A stretch of DNA of 32,330 nucleotides from positions 1-32,330 of the forward strand of contig PJEW03000034.1 of assembly GCA_002900995.3 (NCBI GenBank), written 5' to 3'. This document shows positions 11,472 through 22,065 of this stretch, piece by piece (position 1 is the stretch's first letter; each line of letters starts with the position of its first letter). The notes under the pieces were generated by a model that was not told the DNA's origin, made no database searches, and saw only the letters and a program-made list of their open reading frames with translations. Source of the DNA: Ganoderma boninense (Eukaryota; Basidiomycota; Agaricomycetes; Polyporales; Polyporaceae). The translations under genes and the position numbers were made by a program.

Positions 11472-12933
11472 CACTAGACCCTGATCTAGCTGCGGAAGGT
11501 TGTTCGTGGGGCCAATCCCCTCCCTGGCAGTTTTTGCGTTTAGTAGCGTATGATTCCATGGTTATAACTACGAAGCGATGTCGCCCCCCCCCCCCGAATA
11601 CCCATTTTTCCGCGTAACTCACCAAATACAGTACTAGCGTTGAGTCGTCCCGTTCGCCGGCTGTGTCTCGTTTTGGCCCCCCGCTTCTGCCTCACCCACC
11701 TTTCGCCCACCACCGTTCTTTTCCCAACTCTTCCAGTATCTCCGACGATATCCCACAGTCCCTTCTTTCACTTTCACGCGCTCAGCGTCGCCATCCCCAC
11801 CGCGACCGCCGAGTCCATCCCACAGACCCCCTGTGAGCGCACTGGCCCCCAGAGAGGCAGCTTCACCAACCCGGAGGTCGGTCGGGGACCCGTCAGATAT
11901 TCCACGGTCGCCACTATCCAGCAGCACGGCACCGACGACAACGGCGTGCAAAAGCGTGCTCCGAGACAGCCAGCCATAGCCACGCGCTGGGTATCTCAAC
12001 TCTGGACACGGTGCGGAACACGCCGGTCCAGTCGGGAGTGGAGTGGAGAGGGTCCCGTCGACGTCTGCCAGTCCCCGCACGTCACGTCGCACTACGCAGA
12101 GGGCCAGCCAGTTCTCGGCTGGGGAGCCGGGGAGGCCCGCTGCGATGGGCGGGAGGGCGATGGGACGAGCGACTTCATCGCTGAGGCGGCGGCCATGATG
12201 CTCGGAGACGCCGTCCGCCTTGCAGTCGGATACGTGATCCACAAGGAGCTACCTCCCGAGGACGATCACGACGGTGATGAGAAGGATGACGCGCGAGAGG
12301 TTCGAAGGGGTTCTGTCACGATGCGATGCGGGGTCGTCTGGCCTCTTACTTTCTTTCGCGTTCGTAACCGTCTTGCTGGAAGAGCTGGGACTGTGCCTGT
12401 TGCCTGTCCAAGTTTTCCATGTACTGCGACTCGTAGGGAAGAGGACAGTTACGGATGTACGTACAACCCTAGTCTGGACGTTCGCCCTCGATAAGTCGTT
12501 GTGTGCTTATCTATTCAACAAGCCTGAGGATAGCGTCAGTGAAACTGCTCGTGTATAAGAAAAAGAAAAACGAAGGCAAGTAATTTCACGAATTAGATAC
12601 CTGAGGTGTCGTATCGGAGCTCTTGGCTTACTGCCTGCTGTTCCAAGAGCATGATTTGGGTCCATACTCGTATGGTTGGCGGCAAGTCCGGTCGCCGTCC
12701 AGATCGGACAGACTTTCCTTCAATGCGACCCGCGCACAGCGCTTGAAAGCTCGGTTTGGGCCCTCTTAGTTGAAGCCACTCCTGCATGGGCAAGTCCTGC
12801 AGGAACGTCATGATTGTCTTCCGCCTTCACTGAGAGGCTATTGCTGGTAGAGTATACATCAATGCTGACGAACTGCTTGGGATATTAGTCAAAACCCATC
12901 CAGCGTCATGATGTAGCGCATGAAGCGGCGCAC
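11472..12933. other. gap between convergent array genes, with unresolved overlapping ORFs
   Basis: Two long ORFs overlap here: plus 11640-12494 (284 codons) and minus 12242-11634 (202 codons). The plus frame looks reasonable around 12170-12300 (FIAEAAAMMLGDAVRLAVGY, then a Glu/Asp-rich stretch). The minus frame has a hydrophobic segment (STLLHAVVVGAVLLDSG). Neither matches a family I know, and GC-rich DNA often keeps opposite frames open, so I call no gene. A run of 12 C lies at 11584-11595. From 12495 to 12933 I see nothing beyond the 3' flank of the minus-strand gene. Confidence 0.4.
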
Positions 12934-14936
12934 CTAAGAATCCGAGTCCCAGTCTCTCGAAGACTCCGACTCTTCCGAGCCTCCGTCACCGCCCTCGTCG
13001 TCCGAGTCGGAGTCGAAGTCCCACTCCCTGTCCGAATCCCCTCGCTCCGCATCCGATAAGGCCTCGTCCACGCTCGCAAGGCTCCTTCTGGACGCTGCGA
13101 ACTGCGCAGCCGCAGCCGCGCGCCGGTGCGGGTTCGGGCCCAGGTTCTCCGGGTCGCGCCTGTACCGCAGCGCGCGCAAGAGCAGCATGATCCGCCTCCA
13201 TTCAGGACGTACGTCCGGGTAGGCGCACTCGGCTTTGGAGCGCGAGACGTCGAGCCCAGGGAACGCGGCGTCGAGCTCCTCCACGAGCGCACATCGGCAC
13301 CCTGTAATCACAGCCTTATCCACAGACTCGAAGAGCAGCTCCCGCAGGGACGTGTGCGGCACGGGAGCTGCCTGAGCGCGTGAGGCTGCGCCTCCTCGCG
13401 GATACGTCCCTTGCGAAGGGTCGCCGTCGAGGGTCACGAGGTGGACGTATCGCAGGGTCGGACAGCGGCGGGCAAGTGCGGTCAGGCCGAATACCGATGG
13501 GTGCAGGATTTCCGGTGTGTTGTTTCGAGGCGCATGTGCACCCTGGTGGCGCGCGTATCCACCTTGAAGGTGCGCGTAGGTACCTTGATGGCGAGGGTAC
13601 TGACTGTATGTGTTGTCATGATACGCCTTCGTACGACCTCTGACGTTGAGGTGCTCAAGGTTGGGCCATGCATCTCCGAGACGGATGAGGTCGGTGTCAC
13701 AGATCGATGGCGGGGCGTTGCCGAAGTCCAGGTCGCAGTGCTCCAGCTTGGAGAATGAGAGCAGGGGCTCGAGGTAACGGGCCAATATCTGCACTTGCTG
13801 GGATACTGTGCCGCGGGCGAGGTCGAGCCTGATGTGTGTGAGGGATTTCACGAGGTCGAGATGTTGAGAAAGCGGCGCCAGCGCGTGAGTCAAGTTCTTT
13901 GGGGCGGTGCGATCCTTGACTTCGAGAGTGAGCGCGTGCAGAACGGGCAGGCGACAGGCGAGGACCAACGTCACGACGTGGTCTAGACGGCCCTTGAGTT
14001 TGAGTCTGTGCAGTATGGGGAACAAGTTGTTGCGGAGGGGCTGCAGACAACGTTGGTCTAGATTTGTGATGGTCACGTCGAGAGCATCAAGGGAAGTCAT
14101 CTTGGAGAGATGACAAAACATGGCCCCATCAAAGCCGTACTTGTAGGAGTCAAGCGACAATTCGGTCAATCCAGCAAATTTATGCAGCGTCGAGAGGTGC
14201 GTTTGGGTGGTGAAACAGTGGCTTCCCGAGATGAGGCACGTTTTGATACTGGGGGCAACTCGTGTGATGTGCTGCAGGACGTAAACAGAGACCTGAGAGT
14301 CGCTGCTGCCATCCTTGCCTCTATCGTCGACGAAGGATAGGGAGATTGAACGGAGTGACGGGGTTAAAAGCAAGAATAGCGGAGAAAGTTCATCTAGAGC
14401 GAGGCCATACGCGTCCAGGTGGCGCAGACGGGGCAACAGAGGTGACCCCTCGCACTTGATGGCAAGGAAAGTCCAGACCGACTGGTGCATCTGCTCTGGA
14501 TCACGGCAAAGTCCAATATCCTGGACCCGAGTGGCATAGCGTTGGCATTTCAGCCAAGCCTCGTGTTCGATTTGTGGGTTGAGGACCTGAACATGGATAC
14601 AGGGTAAAAATTCGCAGTTCTGAAAGGGAGCATAAGTACATAAATATTGCTCACAAGTCGTCGACTACTTGCTGACAAAATTTTAACGACGGGTCGTATG
14701 TCGTCCAAAGCGCGCCACAGAACGTCCAAGGCGAGGTCCGACAATCCACGGCACGTAAGAGCGCACGCGCGAAGTGCCTGTCTGCAGACGCGGCGTTGTT
14801 TTACGACTGCACGCCTGTCGTTCCCGTTCGGCTGGCGGCGCCCTGGCTGCAGATGGTTGAAAATCTCCAGGAGGATGTCCGGGCACAAGACAACTGGTGC
14901 AGCTCGACCGGTCGCACAGTGATGCGGTAGCGCCAT
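12934..14936 (-). CDS. diverged F-box-like protein, array copy 5 (644 aa)
   Basis: Minus strand, exon 1 14936-14655 and exon 2 14586-12934, with a 68-nt phase-0 intron at the same place as in copies 1-4. Exon 1 has LCPDILLEIFNHLQPG and LALDVLWRALDDIRPV. Exon 2 begins VLNPQIEHEAWLKCQRYA and contains GSPLLPRLRHL and leucine-rich segments. It differs from the plus-strand copies in three ways: it points the other way, it has a short His/Gln/Gly/Tyr repeat (about 13530-13615), and it ends in a tail rich in Asp/Glu/Ser (about the last 45 residues). The tail may be a disordered interaction or phosphorylation region. The longer open frame starts at a GTG three bases upstream, so ATG 14936 is the start. 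Ubiquitin-ligase adaptor by family inference. Confidence 0.8.
13535..13602 (-). repeat. 21-nt minisatellite within array copy 5
   Basis: About three degenerate tandem units of 21 nt, in frame, encode HQGTYAH-LQGGYAR-HQGAHAP-like heptads. Because the unit is a multiple of three, copy-number change would preserve the frame. Copies 1-4 lack it. Confidence 0.6.
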
Positions 14937-15935
14937 CACTGCGAAGGAAGGAATCTACAATAAAACAGTAAGGCTTTAGAATTGGTTGTCGTAAGCCTTG
15001 CGCACCTTCTTAGGCCCTGGCCGATAGTTGTCGTGGGGAAAGTGGGCGTCGAAGGTTCAACTGGGTCACCGGGTCACCGGTGTCGCTGCTCCGCAATGGG
15101 CAGGGTACGTGGCACGGGTTATCCGACGGCTATCCGTTAACTTACTGCTGTATGCGTGGGAACATATCATACTTTATGAACTGAAGTATGCGGCAGTACG
15201 CGATTCTCCCGGACAGCCACGGCTTTGCAGGTTGCAGCATTGTCGGCCTTGTGCCCAGTTGAGATCTACACCAGTATAAAGCGCGACACTGCTCCTCGCC
15301 CCCCTTTCCCAACTGCATCTGGATTCTGAGATTACCCGGCACGCTGCGCCTCTGCGCCACCACTGGGTACTATGGTCGTAGTTGCAAGTTCGCCGCCGCC
15401 CCGGGGGTTGTGCGCACGTCCTCGGGTGTGCACGGCGACCGTGCCCGCGTTCGTCGTCCACGCATTGAGCACGTCCTCCTCTTGCGTCTTCAAACAAGTT
15501 GACTCGAAGCGCCGACCCTTGTCGAGGAAGCACTAGTGTTCGGAAGACTTTCGATGAACGTGTCGAGGAGATAGGACAATTGAAAATCGAGGGTTTGTAC
15601 ATCCAACTCGAAGTAAGTAACGGAAAGGCAGAGCTCGCAGGCTCAAACGTTGACCAAGCTGGATGCATTCACTCACCTCGTGCATCGTGCAACACAAAAA
15701 CCCGACACCCGACATGCACTTCGGGTCGAACAGGTGCACTCGGATCCACCGCACACTCATCACTCGACCTGCACACCAGGCACACCACAACCCCGCGCAG
15801 AGCATACAACCCCTCGTTGGATATAACCAATACTTACATACACATCCCTCTCCGAGGCGTACTTAAAGTCGAGTAGTCGAGTGTTGTTGTTGTCGTTGCA
15901 GCTTACTGCTGTAAGCACCCTCCTCCGCCGCGCGC
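14937..15935. other. gap between minus-strand genes; one doubtful small ORF
   Basis: The left end should be the promoter of the minus-strand F-box-like gene, with an acceptor-like TTCGCAG two bases before its ATG. A TATAAA at 15275-15280 precedes an ATG at 15372 (plus) that opens 54 codons to a TAG at 15534-15536, with no recognisable motif. The right end (about 15540-15935) is the 3' flank of the mitochondrial carrier gene. No RNA gene is apparent. Confidence 0.35.
15372..15536 (+). CDS. doubtful 54-aa ORF behind a TATA box
   Basis: ATG at 15372, TAG at 15534-15536, about 95 nt downstream of TATAAA (15275). The product is Val/Ser/Pro/Arg-rich without a recognisable domain. A nearby frame at 15540-15614 (VRKTFDERVEEIGQLKIEGL, followed by a good GTAAGT) looks more coding-like. 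It cannot be joined to this ORF in a clear way, so the real gene model, if any, is unresolved. Confidence 0.15.
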   Translation: MVVVASSPPPRGLCARPRVCTATVPAFVVHALSTSSSCVFKQVDSKRRPLSRKH

Positions 15936-18207
15936 TCACTCGCTGAGTATCCGGTCCTCGCTGCTCCCCTGCAGCGTCTCCATGATCTTCCGCACGCGCT
16001 CGTACACCGCGAACACGACCGCCTGGCCGGGCGCGACACGCAGCACGCGCGGCGTAATGCCCTTGTAGAACGACCGCACGCCCTCCTGCCGCCACATCTC
16101 GCGCGCGATCGCCGCGATCCGCTGGAACGCCGTCTGGCCCGGCACCGCTTCCGCCTTTTGCAGACCTGTTCAAGTTCGACGATTCGTCGTCGCTCAGTCA
16201 AAGTCTCGGGGGAGGGGCACAACAAAAACCACGCACGAGTCTTGATAGTGTCGATCGGCGCGTTCGAGAACGGGCCCATCGCGCCGGAAATCAGGCCGAT
16301 GAACATGTGCTGGTACGACGGCAGGTCCGTGAGCTCCGGCTGCATGCTGTGCGCGAACTTCTTCAGCTCCTGGTACGCCGTGAAGTTTGCCCCTGCGGAG
16401 TCTCCGTCAGCCCCTTCTCCCCTCTCCCCGCATGTAAAAAGGGGGGCCACGCACCCTGGTTCGTCGCCTGGCGGAGCGCGGTGAGGGACACGCCGCGGTA
16501 GAGCGTCGCGAAGCCCTCCTCGCGCACGATCTTATACACGGCGTGCCCCGCGTTGCGGTACCGCGGCGCCTCGAGCGGGTCCGCGAGCGAGTGCTGCTGC
16601 GCCTGCAACCGGATCTTCACCACCTCCATCGGCGTCACCACCATCACCGCCTCGGTCACGCCCGCGCCCAGGCCCGCTGCGTTGGGGCAGAACGAGGCGC
16701 GTGGGGATTTGGATTTGGATTTCGGAGGGGCAGGTGAGGGGCGGCGGCGCAAGGCGTGGGTGTGCACAAGATGAAATCCGGGGAAATAGGCGTAAGAATA
16801 AGCACGCGCATCAGCGGAGAAGCACGCCCGCGATGCGCGTTATTGAGTCGTCGAAGAGGGGAACGTGCGTGCCGTGCGGGGTAAGGACGGCGTAGCGAAA
16901 GCAGCCACGCGCCATATTCGCAACGCCCGCAGTTGACGTGAGCGCGAAGCAGAAGTAGACATGGGATATAACGTTATGGGCCCATCAGCTTCTGGGCAGG
17001 CCGAGCGCAGAGAAAGGACGGGGAGCGCGCACCGATGAAGATGTTCCCGACGCTGGTCTTGCCCGTCTCCTTGTTCGCAAGCCATGCCTTGTACCTCTCG
17101 AAGCTGGCGAAGCGGATCGCCATCTTCGGTACGATGCCGGAAAGCACCGCGCCGAGACCCTTGTAGAGCGCCAGCGGGGTCTCTCGCCGCACGATCAACG
17201 CGCCAGTCGCGATGAACCCTCGGGGTTTAGTCTGCAGCAAGCGAGGACAGCGTCAGCACAAGTGCATCACTTGACGAGCGACGGAACGGGTCAAATATAC
17301 GGCTCGAAGGGCGTTGCAAGGACTCCCATGATCAGCTCGAACGAAACGTCCACAAACGTCGAAATTCAGCACTCCTTTAGTCTAGCCTTGGAGTACATTT
17401 TGGCAAACAGAATGCGAGCCCTGGACCATCCGACCACAAAATCCCGTTTTGCACTGCAGGATGCGCGCCAAAGGGGATGTAAAGCTGCTCGGCCACACCC
17501 TCCCAAAAGATGAGACTGAGACAGAGCTCCGTCGTCGCTCCGAAAGAAAGCGACGCCAACCGGCTACACACGTTCTCCCGCGAATCTTATCTGTGGACCC
17601 GAGAAGGAGAAGGACGGAACGTCGACGGAAACACGCCTCGCCGCCGAGAGGTGAACCTCAACAATCGCCGTCCCTGACGGCGAAGGCGCGGATCGTGCGA
17701 CGTGCGGGGGGTTGCGGACGCAAGAGAACGATGCGTCGGGCGACCCGGGAGCACCCGTTCTACCTCCGCGCGAGGGGCTTCAGGATGCGTATATGCGCAC
17801 TCGGGAGGCGGTGGCCAGTGCGGAGATCACAGACAAGCATTCCGCGGAATGGCCGTGCGTGATATGATGATAAGATTGGGAGCTTTGGGGAAGCGAGAAA
17901 GAGGGGGAGAGACGATGGGAGGGTCAGGAGAGAGAGCGAAGACTCACCCCGGGTGCAAGTCCGGACTTGGACAGCTGCATTCGGACCTTGATGGTATCCA
18001 ATGGCTGGCAGCATAGCTGTATGCGCGGAACGGAACGGCGGGCGTGCGATGGGCGATAGAGCAATAGAACACAGGCATGATCAGCGAGAGCGAGGAGGGC
18101 CAGGGTTTGAGAGAGGGGATACGGACTGCTTCCATTGCGCCTGCGATACCTCCAGCGACCAACTGGGTGGCGAACCCGACAGGCTTCTTTTCTGCTGCGC
18201 GAGACAT
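15936..18207 (-). CDS. SFC1: mitochondrial succinate/fumarate carrier (SFC1/ACR1 type), 318 aa
   Basis: Six minus-strand exons: 18207-18127, 18016-17948, 17231-17033, 16676-16455, 16392-16237, 16165-15936. All phases agree. The product has the three-repeat mitochondrial carrier layout with signature motifs PLDTIK (32-37), PMEVVK (132-137) and PIDTIK (236-241), and six predicted membrane helices in the inner membrane. Segments such as ALYKGLGAVLSGIVPKMAIR, TEAVMVVTPMEVVKIRLQAQ and LYRGVSLTALRQATNQG match yeast Sfc1/Acr1 more closely than the citrate carrier. The known role is exchange of cytosolic succinate for mitochondrial fumarate, linking the glyoxylate cycle to gluconeogenesis on two-carbon sources. 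Length is close to yeast (322 aa). Introns are 110, 716, 356, 62 and 71 nt. The 716- and 356-nt introns are unusual for this genome. The upstream DNA is pyrimidine-rich on the coding strand. Confidence 0.93.
17232..17947 (-). other. 716-nt intron of the carrier gene
   Basis: Bounded by GTGAGT at 17947 and CTGCAG before 17231. It is more than ten times the usual intron length in this window. It contains a 137-codon plus-strand ORF (17449-17862) of Arg-rich composition that I consider spurious. No further carrier exon is needed, since the flanking exons join within a normal loop of the carrier. Confidence 0.7.
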
Positions 18208-19503
18208 GTTTAATGGTTCGGGGGATGGATTAACGGTCTAAAGGTTGACGGAGTGCGCGGAGGGGGCTAGAGGGGTCCTGAAGAGAGAGCAGGACGGAGG
18301 AACTGTAAAATGACATTGGGGGAAGTAGTTAGCGTTGGGACGAGTCATACGATCGGTAGAGAGCGTCTTGGGGCGGGGCACGCACCTCTATGTGTGTGGA
18401 GGACGTGCCGGGCAGGCAGGAGGTAGGCTGAGGCTGAGACGGGAAGCGGGTATAGACGTGAGCTGTGACGGCGGGAGAAGAGCCGGAGAAAAGCACTCAC
18501 GGAGGTAGCGGGAGAGACGGGGCATATTATACGATGTCTGAGGGGCGACTAGTGATGGAGTGCCTGCGTGACAGGAGCTTTCGAGCGGAAATCCCGACAT
18601 GTTCCAAGGTGAGTGTTTCCAGCTCAGGGCGCTCTTCTCGATCGGAGCGCTTCACACGTGAATCTCCCCCGCTCCCGGCCGCACGGCGGGGGTGGCGCCC
18701 CCGCAACCAGCCCCGTTATGGCCAATCCCCGGGCCCGCATCCTTCCGCCTCTCCTCCGGGACCCTTCTTTCAGCACTCACCTGCCCTCCGCCTCCCATCC
18801 GACGAGCCAACCGCGCTCCCAGCCCACCTGCCATCCTCGCCAGTTTCGTGCCCACGCTGTGTCACCGTGCTGCGTCGACTGGCCAAACTCTCACAATGGC
18901 TACACGCCCATTATGTACAGTGCGTACCACGCGCGTGCAATAGCGAATGTCGCCATCGGGTGCCAGCGGGCGCCTTCGGCCGAGGGTGCCCATGCCGTTA
19001 TCTCGGCCTCCCAGCGGCTGCCTGCCCCATATAGATGTTCACCCCGGCTATTTCGGCTATTTGGCTTGCTGTGGTGTTGCTCGTGATTCGCAAGCGCCCT
19101 CTCATCTCCCAAAAGCTTTGTGCGGCGGTGTTTGTGACGCTGGTCACTCCCAAATGCGGTCTTCCAAGTTCCAGTTGTCGTCTGCCGTACGCTTCCAAAC
19201 GCTCTGCTGCGCGCCCTCGCCGGCTTCTTGACTGTCGCCATGCCTGTCTTCCTCTTGGCTTGCCACGATACTATGCGGTTATCATTCTCGGCGACTCGTT
19301 CCAAGTCTTGGCCTATTCCATCCCGTCGACGCAGCGGTGCATGTCGGCCACAATGTTGCTCCTTCAGCCTTCTTCGTTGATGTGTCGGTCCGGGAACTGC
19401 TGGCTTGCATGTCGATCCCGTCGCAGCGGTGCATGTCGGCCAACAAATAGCAACCAGAACACTGCTGCCGAAAAACAACGGAAAAGAAGGAGGGAGTCGT
19501 CGG
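18208..19503. other. carrier promoter and unassigned DNA
   Basis: 18208-18600 is the 5' flank of the carrier gene (pyrimidine-rich on the minus strand). 18600-19500 has no gene that I can support. Overlapping ORFs on both strands are Ser/Arg/Pro-rich. It contains a 21-bp direct repeat at 19330 and 19422. Confidence 0.4.
19330..19442. repeat. 21-bp perfect direct repeat
   Basis: The 21-bp words at 19330-19350 and 19422-19442 (core GCAGCGGTGCATGTCGGCC) are identical, with 71 bp between them. They lie just outside the inferred LTR. Function unknown; they could be remnants of an older mobile sequence. Confidence 0.75.
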
Positions 19504-19504
19504 G

Positions 19505-20354
19505 TGCTCGCTAATCGCTACGAACCAAATAACACAGAGGCCTAAGACCAGCGGACTAGTCGGTCCAAGAGTCGCGCGCGATGCGCGCGGGCGGAAGTAG
19601 AATACGAGGGGCTCTCGGCGAGCGACGTGGAAGACGATGGCGAACACGAAAGGGACTCTCGGGTCCTGCGACGATGGACGAGCGACGATGTGCGAACGAA
19701 TACGATAATGACTCTCGGCGAGCGGATACGATGGGCGACGAGCGATGCGATGAGCGAGCGAGCGAGCGAAAAGTGAGAAGTCACGGGTGCCGAAATCTGT
19801 ATTGCCAAGACTAGAACATCATCTATATATCGGTACAGGAAGGAAACCCTAGAAACCGACGGGAAAACAACAGGAAACGAATGACCGACTACAGCAACCA
19901 ATCACAGAACGGGATAGCGAAGACGAAGGAGGAAGTGGAGTGAATTTGTCGACGACTTGTCGCCTTGGAGCGACCGTCGCGGGACGCCGATGAAAACTCA
20001 CGGGCGATCGAAGAGTCCGGCCGGTCTATGAAAGGCCCTACCAATGGCGAAATACGAGCGAGCGATCGGAGGTGTACCATGCGTATACCACGGCCGGTCC
20101 GACGCAGAAAGGGGGTCCTAACGAGCGACCCGGGGACCACATGGGACCGATACACGGCGGCGAAGCACCAGATCGGACACTGAGCTTGGCGAGGTGTAGT
20201 ATCGGCCCGCGGGCGAGCGACGGAGTGGGCGACAGGGCGAGCGACCGAGCGAACGAGCGAAGACAGATGGAGTCGGCGAAGGCGAAAAGAACAGGGCGAT
20301 ATATGGAACAGGAATACGGCCTATCCGAGTGGTAAACAGGCTACAAGCCCATCA
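19505..20354 (-). repeat. inferred 3' LTR of the gypsy-type element
   Basis: Reading minus, a purine tract (20365-20355) is followed at once by TGATGGGCTTGTAG, the expected TG start of an LTR. TATATA-like sites at about 20298 and 19823 could serve as LTR promoter elements. The sequence is full of GCGAGCGA-like short repeats. The far end is a guess near 19505, because the partner LTR lies outside the window and no boundary can be aligned. Confidence is moderate for an LTR being present, low for its length. Confidence 0.42.
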
Positions 20355-20365
20355 CCTCCCCCCCA
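20355..20365 (-). other. polypurine tract next to the 3' LTR
   Basis: On the minus strand this reads GGGGGGGAGG, preceded by CAGT and followed directly by the TG of the presumed LTR. This is the normal position of the plus-strand priming site of LTR retrotransposons. A near copy with the same CAGT prefix lies at 31480-31492. Confidence 0.55.
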
Positions 20366-20500
20366 CTGAAATCCGACGTCTCAGTTCGCGTGCGATCGTT
20401 GGAGCCGATGACGAAGAAGCGCGGTAAGCATGACGTCGGGCGATGAACGACATTGGCAGAGTCCGAGCGAACAGGGTAGACGATCTTTCACCTGACCATC

Positions 20501-21224
20501 ATGAACACCGACGAGAAAACTCGCGACGAGATTAACACCTGGCGATATGATTCTTCCCCCGTTGATGGATCGCTGCGGGGGGACGTGGACGAGATTGAGG
20601 GACTCATCCAGAGGCGTCCCATCCCGGTAACCGATGTGCGAGCGCGGGCGCGGGACCTAGCCGACCGAGTGGTACGTGATCGCGACGTAGGTCCGGGCGA
20701 CTGACCGAGAAGAGATCGTTATAGTGCGCCAGAGTGATCCTGGCGGGACGACGCGCGAGTTGGTTGCCCTAGTCGAGCGACTCCAGGGGATCCTAGACCG
20801 TGCGCCCGCTAGTGACCGGCTGGGCGACGCGTTCGGTCAACCTATACGCGCACTCGCCAAGCCGATGCGCTATCGAACGGCAGTTGTCGAGCGAGCGACG
20901 GCCGACGAAACGTGTGGAAAGGCGGCGGCTCTCGAGCCTTGCTTACGAGCGGTTAACGACACTTTCGTCCATACGACAATTGGTTTCAAGATCCAACACT
21001 TGGTGGAGGCGGCCCGCGCTTCGTACTATTCGGCGTGTAAAGCGGTGGACAGGTGCGCGGTGACGGGCGACACCAGAGAGGTATCGGCCTCGGACTCCCT
21101 GAGAGAGGAACAGCGCGCAGAGGAACATAGCGAGTTGCAAGCGCAGATCGCGCGCGAGCATCGCGAGATGGCGACGCGAAGTGTTGAGGGCGATCTGGAG
21201 AGCTGGAGCGGGGGAAGCGACTAG
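20501..21224 (+). pseudogene. antisense ORF pair A, unknown function
   Basis: Two coding-like blocks: 20501-20704 (starting MNTDEKTRDEINTWRYD) and 20724-21224 (VALVERLQGILDRAP, later a Glu/Arg-rich helix). A good 53-nt intron (GTACGT...CTGAC...TATAG, 20672-20724) separates them, but it joins the blocks out of phase. An indel has therefore broken the frame, or the gene model is more complex. The products are hydrophilic and helical, with no family I recognise. The location is inside the presumed gypsy element, on its antisense strand. Confidence 0.35.
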
Positions 21225-21421
21225 GCAAGGCACAACGGGACAGGTGTACGATAGGGCGACGTTCCAATTGAAGTCGCGAGCCGGTTGTTGATGAGTTAAG
21301 AGCGATGACGCGTAGTGACGCAGGCGTGCGCGAAATGTGGTGAGCGAGCTAGGGGCGAATGGAGTAGTATTTTAAGTGGGCGCGACGCAAGGCGAACGCG
21401 AAACACTCCCCCTTCCCTGCC

Positions 21422-22065
21422 ATGTCGACAACTCAGCGACCACTGCAGCCTCTTGTAGCGACACTGCGGGATGCGCGCGACGAATGCGATGAGCTATACG
21501 ACACAGTCGCGTCGGCTGTCGCATACCAGATCGCGTCGGACCGTAGCCAGCTTTGCCATGGTCGTTGGGGCGATGTCCGAGACCGAGAGGAACTGAACCG
21601 GCTGCTTGACGAGGTTATTTCGCGAAATCGTACGTGGTAGTCGCTCGTCGGAGGGGGCTGTGTTAATGAGGGGATTGCAGGAGCACTTTGACCTTGTGAC
21701 CGAAAACACAGTCCAAACTGAAGGGTGGATTCGCGACCTCCGCGCAAGTATCGGACGATGTCCCGAGGACTACGCGATGCTGCCGTATTTCGCTCATCAG
21801 ACTGGGAGCCTTATCGCTCGCTTGACCGAGCGTCGATCCCGGGCGGACATAAGACGCTGGCGCGGTCGCGCGAAAAGGCGTTGCGATCGGCTCGCCTGTA
21901 CAGCAGCTCGCGAACGCGTCTATGGACCTGGGCGAACGGGTGAGGCGCAACCTCGAGTACTTGTGCAGCCCCACGGCGGCCGATGCAGCCGTGCACGCGC
22001 AGTGGGAAGCCTTGCCCGAGCTCGTCGATCAGAGCGAACCGATCAACTTCGAGACCGAGTTCTAG
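21422..22065 (+). pseudogene. antisense ORF B, unknown function, frameshifted
   Basis: Starts at ATG 21422 (MSTTQRPLQPLVATLRD) and runs coding-like to about 21613. A 67-nt intron to the acceptor ATTGCAG at 21680 would keep the frame only with the weak donor GTTATT; the better donor GTACGT at 21630 is out of phase. Coding continues (EHFDLVTENTVQTEGWIRDL), but by about 21870 the best-looking reading has moved to another frame ending QSEPINFETEF with the TAG at 22063-22065. Probably a decayed gene. The helical, charged product resembles ORF pair A in style; no family recognised. Confidence 0.35.

Noticed and set aside
11640..12494. 284-codon plus-strand ORF and the opposing 202-codon minus-strand ORF
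   Set aside because: Each shadows the other in GC-rich DNA. Neither matches a known family nor shows clear start and splice evidence, so they are described only as unresolved.
17449..17862. ORF in the long carrier intron
   Set aside because: Arg-rich chance frame on the opposite strand with no motif. The carrier is complete without it.
18388..18600. Small minus-strand ORF upstream of the carrier
   Set aside because: Ser/Pro/Leu-rich chance frame in the pyrimidine-rich promoter region; no conserved features.
19730..20260. GCGAGCGA runs as a CRISPR array or satellite
   Set aside because: Irregular short words without fixed repeat and spacer lengths, in a eukaryotic LTR-like region. Simple composition bias explains them.
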